Origin: CAIMZW01 sp037135095
GTDB lineage: Bacteria; Actinomycetota; Actinomycetes; Nanopelagicales; Nanopelagicaceae
Direction of reading: 5' to 3'
DNA length: 25,410 bases
Assembly: GCA_037135095.1 (NCBI GenBank)
Contig: JBAXKZ010000021.1
Span: 1-25,410 of the forward strand
Both the position numbers and the translations under genes were made by a program. Numbering within the stretch: position 1 is the stretch's first letter; each line of letters opens with the position of its first letter. The notes under the pieces were generated by a model that did no database searches, was not told where the DNA came from, and saw nothing but the letters and a program-made list of their open reading frames with translations. Positions 21,944 through 25,410 of this stretch are shown piece by piece.

Positions 21944-23754
21944 CAGAGCCGCATCGTCCAATCCCCTTCGATCCGATTTTGAATCGCCGAAATTGAGCGA
22001 AACGATTCGCGAAGGTGACGGCGAGTTAAAGAATCGAGAGCTTCAGGTGCAATCCATGGATTCAACGGCGAACCTGACCGAATTCCGGCGATCTCAGCTT
22101 CAAAAACTAATTGATGAATATCCCTGAATGCGTTGATTAGAATCTCAGATTCTTCAGTTAGAAAAATATTAGCTTCTGCCGCTCGTTTTAACCGTTCTAC
22201 CGTTCCACCTCGAACATCACCCATCGCAATTGCCGCCCATCTTGCCAAAGAAGAAATTGGCGTCAGACCGCCTTGCTTCAAGTCCAAACCACCGCGATTT
22301 TTGCCAGAATGATCTACAACAAAGTCTTTCACAAAACCGATAGGTGGTTTCTTTGCCAAGGCAAAGCGAAGTGCATCAGCTAAGAATTCGTGAGAGCGAG
22401 CGGTCGTCCGAAGGTTTTCTAAGATCGTTCGCCCCAGCGTTATTTGGGTAATTGGTTGGTTATCAGCAGCAATAGCGGAAAGCAGTAATGCGCCGGGCCG
22501 AGTGGGGTCTGCCAACCAAGCACTGGAAACTTCTATCCACGAGGAACGAGAACGACTAAAGAGGCCATTGTCGGCGTTGGCACCATTGGAACATCGTTGC
22601 AATCCGCAACGCTCCATCAAATCCAAGATATGTTTTGCATTGTTTCTAATCTCTTCGGCTGGATCTTTCTCTCCGGGCTGATCAGCCCAGACGATCGCGG
22701 TATCAACATCCGAGGCGGGCAATCCTTCGCCTCTGGCAATTGAACCCAATATCAACCACGAATGATCAACCGGCTCTGAGATCGAGCTCGTTAGCGCCAG
22801 AATCCGAGCCAGGATTGAGCTAACAATTGCAGACATCAAGGATCCCACATGAAGGGAAGGAATCGCGTTGTCGTGAAGTTCCACCAAGGATGGCATTAAT
22901 AAAGTGGCAGCCGCAGCAAGTTCATCCATATTTTTTGCGGACTCAATTGCCGCCCTTATTAGCAATGGATTGCGAAGTTCCACGGATGACAAATCCATTG
23001 CGCGAACAACACCAATAGGATTTTCAAATTCATCAACGACAACTAAATGATGAAATCCATGTTCGACCATTGTTAGAAATGCTGTTGCCAGCGTTATGTC
23101 ACTTCGCACGGTGATAATTGGCGAAGACATAATCAAGTGAACCTGTGAATCAACACCAATCATTCCGCCAACAACTTTGCTTCGGAAATCTCGATCGGTT
23201 ACCAGACCCAGATCCGAACCAGCGCGAATAACAGCACAAGATTGTTCCGCCGCCGTCATCGCCATCGCAATTTCGCGAACTGAGTCAGTTGCACTACCCC
23301 AAACGATCGGGCGAAGAAAGCGAGTAATACTCGACTGCATATCGGACATCAACGCGCTTGCCGTCAAACGATGTCTAGTGATTAAAGTTCCAAAATGGTT
23401 AAAATCCAATAGTGATGGATCTGAAATGAGATTTCGTGGGTCGGGAACTCGGTAACACAACGTCTCCTCCACAGCGCGAACGCTATATTGGGGTGGCATG
23501 CCTGTCAGAACCGAGATATGACCGAAAACATCGCCCGGGCCCAATTGATCTATCACATTGCCGCGATCTAAGACTTCCACCGATCCGGTTCGCACAATAT
23601 ATATATGTCTTAAAGCTTGGGATCTTGCTGCCACAATTATGGTTTCAGCGGCAAAAAATTCAACTTCGATTTGGGAAGAGACCCGCTCTAAATCCACAGT
23701 TGATAAGGCGTTAAATGGTGGCTGTTTCGCCAAGAAATCAGTGAACTCTTGCAT
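21943..23754 (-). CDS. cNMP-binding / CBS-pair / DUF294 nucleotidyltransferase signalling protein
   Basis: 603 aa with four parts in order: a cyclic-nucleotide-binding-like domain at about 1-120 (GPGDVFGHISVLTG), a CBS pair at about 150-275 (LVTDRDF and IGVVRAMDL), a GlnD-like nucleotidyltransferase domain at about 300-440 (LILGSIARGEGLPASDVDTA: G-S, then D-V-D as metal ligands), and a helical DUF294 C-terminal domain. The role is unknown; the nucleotidyltransferase may modify a protein in response to adenosine ligands or cyclic nucleotides. AAGGG lies about 6 nt before the ATG at 23754. It is coupled to the exonuclease, and the pair may act in one process. Confidence 0.87.
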   Translation of the reverse strand: MQEFTDFLAKQPPFNALSTVDLERVSSQIEVEFFAAETIIVAARSQALRHIYIVRTGSVEVLDRGNVIDQLGPGDVFGHISVLTGMPPQYSVRAVEETLCYRVPDPRNLISDPSLLDFNHFGTLITRHRLTASALMSDMQSSITRFLRPIVWGSATDSVREIAMAMTAAEQSCAVIRAGSDLGLVTDRDFRSKVVGGMIGVDSQVHLIMSSPIITVRSDITLATAFLTMVEHGFHHLVVVDEFENPIGVVRAMDLSSVELRNPLLIRAAIESAKNMDELAAAATLLMPSLVELHDNAIPSLHVGSLMSAIVSSILARILALTSSISEPVDHSWLILGSIARGEGLPASDVDTAIVWADQPGEKDPAEEIRNNAKHILDLMERCGLQRCSNGANADNGLFSRSRSSWIEVSSAWLADPTRPGALLLSAIAADNQPITQITLGRTILENLRTTARSHEFLADALRFALAKKPPIGFVKDFVVDHSGKNRGGLDLKQGGLTPISSLARWAAIAMGDVRGGTVERLKRAAEANIFLTEESEILINAFRDIHQLVFEAEIAGIRSGSPLNPWIAPEALDSLTRRHLRESFRSISAIQNRIEGDWTMRL

Positions 23755-23841
23755 CGTCAGCCCTTCAGGATTGAGCCTAATTCTCCTCGATTAGAGCGTA
23801 CGCCAACCCCGCAAATTAAGAGGCCCCACTCATCCTTTACC

Positions 23842-23871
23842 TTGGACAATTACTCTTTTCCTCCCTAGCCT
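23842..23871 (+). promoter_or_regulatory. Leaderless promoter of tryptophanase gene
   Basis: -35 TTGGAC (23842-23847), an 18-bp spacer, and -10 TAGCCT (23866-23871), then exactly 6 nt to the ATG. No Shine-Dalgarno and no TnaC-like leader peptide are present, so the E. coli attenuation control is absent. Confidence 0.6.
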
Positions 23872-23877
23872 TCCTAG

Positions 23878-25254
23878 ATGAGCTTCAAAACTATTATCGA
23901 ACCCTTCCGAATCCATTCCGTAGCGCCGATACGTATGACAACCCCTGAGCAACGCGAGCGGTTTATCGCCGATGCCGGTTATAACGTCTTCTCGCTGCGC
24001 TCTGACGATGTCTTGATCGATTTATTGACCGATTCTGGAACCGGAGCGATGAGCCGAAACCAGTGGGCCGCTATCCAACATGGCGATGAGTCTTATGCTG
24101 GCTCGCCTTCATGGGAAATCTTTCGCGACGCGGTGCAAAATCTGTTTCCGTTTAAGCACGTAATTCCAACTCACCAAGGACGAGCAGCCGAGAAGATTCT
24201 TTTCACCGCCCTTGGCGGCAACGGGAAATTTATTCCCAACAACACCCACTTTGATACCACTCGCGCCAACGTCGAATATAGCGGTGCCGAAGCGGTTGAT
24301 TTCGTAATTGCCGAAGGTAAAGATGCCGCGAACCTCCACCCTTTCAAAGGAAATATGGATGTTCAAGCGTTAGAAGATTTCATTAATAAAGTGGGCGTTG
24401 CCAACATTCCAGTGGTCATGATGACCATTACCAACAACTCAGGCGGCGGCCAACCAGTCTCGTTGGAAAATCTTCATGCCGTAAGTGCAGTCTGCAAGAA
24501 ATATGGCTTGCCGCTCTTCTTAGATGCCTGTCGCTTTGCCGAAAACGCCTGGTTCATCCGAGAGCGCGAAGCCGGCCAAGGCGATCGCGATGTCGTAGAT
24601 ATCGTTCGTGAAATCGCATCTTTGGCTGATGGCATGACAATGAGCGCCAAGAAAGATCCGTTAGGAAATATTGGTGGTTGGTTAGCTTTGAATGATGATG
24701 AGCTTGCGGGAGTGTGTCGAAACCTGCTGATTTTGACCGAAGGTTTTCCGACATACGGCGGTCTGGCTGGTCGCGACCTTGAAGCTTTGGCTGTTGGTCT
24801 AACTGAAATTGTTTCCCATGATTATCTAAAATATCGAATTCAATCCACCGCCTACCTTGGCAATGCTCTGCTTGCCGGCGGCATCCCTGTGGTTCAACCA
24901 ATCGGTGGTCATGCCGTCTACATCGACGCCAAGGCACTCTTGCCACATATTCCGGCTCTGCAATATCCCGGACAAGCTTTAGCTGTTGAGCTTTACAAAG
25001 TTGGTGGCATCCGTGGTTGTGAAATTGGAACGGTGATGTTTGGCAAGAAGCCAGATGGATCTGAAGTGCCAGCAACAATGGAGTTAGTGCGCTTGGCTAT
25101 TCCAAGACGTACCTATACTCAAAGCCATATCGATTACGTGATCGAGGTTTGCCTGGCGGTTAAAGCAAATAGCGAAAAACTTTCTGGCTACCGAATTACC
25201 AAAGAGCCACCGGCGCTTCGCCACTTCACTGCAATCTTTGAACCCATCAAATAA
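23878..25254 (+). CDS. tnaA: Tryptophanase (beta-eliminating lyase)
   Basis: 458 aa PLP enzyme that cleaves L-tryptophan to indole, pyruvate and ammonia. Family marks are EPFRIHSV (8-15), IDLLTDSGTGAMS (47-59), PTHQGRAAE (97-105), NNSGGGQPVS, LDACRFAEN with Asp216 for the PLP ring nitrogen, the Schiff-base Lys259 in MSAKKD, and EGFPTYGGLAGRD. Tyrosine phenol-lyase is the close alternative. Two specificity positions favour tryptophanase: Asp126 (HFDTT), where tyrosine phenol-lyase has Thr, and Ile383 (CEIG), where it has Arg. The next gene shows no tnaB-like permease. It may supply nitrogen and carbon from tryptophan, and indole as a possible signal. Confidence 0.88.
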   Translation: MSFKTIIEPFRIHSVAPIRMTTPEQRERFIADAGYNVFSLRSDDVLIDLLTDSGTGAMSRNQWAAIQHGDESYAGSPSWEIFRDAVQNLFPFKHVIPTHQGRAAEKILFTALGGNGKFIPNNTHFDTTRANVEYSGAEAVDFVIAEGKDAANLHPFKGNMDVQALEDFINKVGVANIPVVMMTITNNSGGGQPVSLENLHAVSAVCKKYGLPLFLDACRFAENAWFIREREAGQGDRDVVDIVREIASLADGMTMSAKKDPLGNIGGWLALNDDELAGVCRNLLILTEGFPTYGGLAGRDLEALAVGLTEIVSHDYLKYRIQSTAYLGNALLAGGIPVVQPIGGHAVYIDAKALLPHIPALQYPGQALAVELYKVGGIRGCEIGTVMFGKKPDGSEVPATMELVRLAIPRRTYTQSHIDYVIEVCLAVKANSEKLSGYRITKEPPALRHFTAIFEPIK

Positions 25255-25265
25255 CCAAGATCGGG

Positions 25266-25410
25266 TTAAAGCTGCCGCTTCATTTGTTCTGCGATTCGCC
25301 GTTCCTCGGCTAACGCAGAATGAGATAAGTCATCTGCAATTCGCTTCCGATCTTCGGCGCTGCGGTTTTGGCTTAACTTGTAAACGGCCTCGACCTTTGT
25401 AACTTTAAGC
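25266..25410 (-). CDS. C-terminal end of probable FMN-binding (PaiB-like) protein, partial
   Basis: 47 codons and a TAA run in from the right edge: LKVTKVEAVYKLSQNRSAED and a charged helix ending MKRQL. The K-L-S-Q-N-R-x-x-x-D-R pattern near the C-terminus is typical of the PaiB FMN-binding split-barrel family (negative transcriptional regulators). Only the tail is visible, so the call is tentative. It converges on tnaA with an 11-bp gap. Confidence 0.5.
   Translation of the reverse strand, partial: LKVTKVEAVYKLSQNRSAEDRKRIADDLSHSALAEERRIAEQMKRQL

Noticed and set aside
24554..25078. 174-aa antisense frame in tnaA
   Set aside because: His/Gln/Arg-rich reverse shadow of a highly conserved enzyme gene; no independent support.
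23878..25254. Tyrosine phenol-lyase as identity
   Set aside because: Asp126 and Ile383 sit where tyrosine phenol-lyase has Thr and Arg.

Overview
The window is a dense, almost gapless piece of bacterial chromosome of roughly 45-50% GC by eye. It most resembles a small-genome actinobacterium, possibly a freshwater acI/Nanopelagicales-type organism. That placement is inference: it rests on an actinobacterial (mycothiol-type) ArsC, frequent GTG/TTG starts, and many genes whose start codon lies only 6-8 nt after a TAnnnT -10 hexamer, which implies leaderless transcripts. No phage, IS element, CRISPR array or rRNA was seen.

Left part (1-7415, all minus strand): the start of cydB and a complete cydA (cytochrome bd oxidase), an NCS1 nucleobase-type permease, a RimJ/RimL-like acetyltransferase, a small lysine-rich secreted protein, an MFS transporter, a creatinase/Xaa-Pro-peptidase-fold (M24) hydrolase, and a 3-hydroxyisobutyrate-dehydrogenase-family reductase overlapping the hydrolase by 8 bp.

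Centre (7415-14776): a LacI-family repressor gene is divergent from the reductase-hydrolase operon. Downstream on the plus strand is a complete branched-chain/amide-type (HAAT) ABC importer: binding protein, two permeases and two ATPases. A Glu/Leu-type dehydrogenase with its own leaderless promoter follows. Two near-identical LacI-type palindromes, TGCAATCGATTGCA and TGCAAACGATTGCA, lie in front of the reductase-hydrolase operon and the importer operon. They tie uptake and degradation into one candidate regulon for an unidentified nitrogenous substrate. This is the most interesting system in the window. The M24 enzyme carries Cys where the family's second metal-binding Asp is expected, so its chemistry is probably not ordinary Xaa-Pro peptidase chemistry.

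Right part (14884-25410): an orphan secreted protein whose 3' end overlaps a convergent SHOCT membrane protein, a divergent UppP/BacA-like protein, a TetR regulator, a secreted PHB-depolymerase/feruloyl-esterase-like hydrolase, a zinc alcohol dehydrogenase, a GNAT acetyltransferase, a two-gene arsenic cassette (aquaglyceroporin plus arsenate reductase), a tRNA-Arg, a DnaQ-like exonuclease coupled to a cNMP-binding/CBS/nucleotidyltransferase protein, a tryptophanase, and the 3' end of a probable FMN-binding (PaiB-like) gene.
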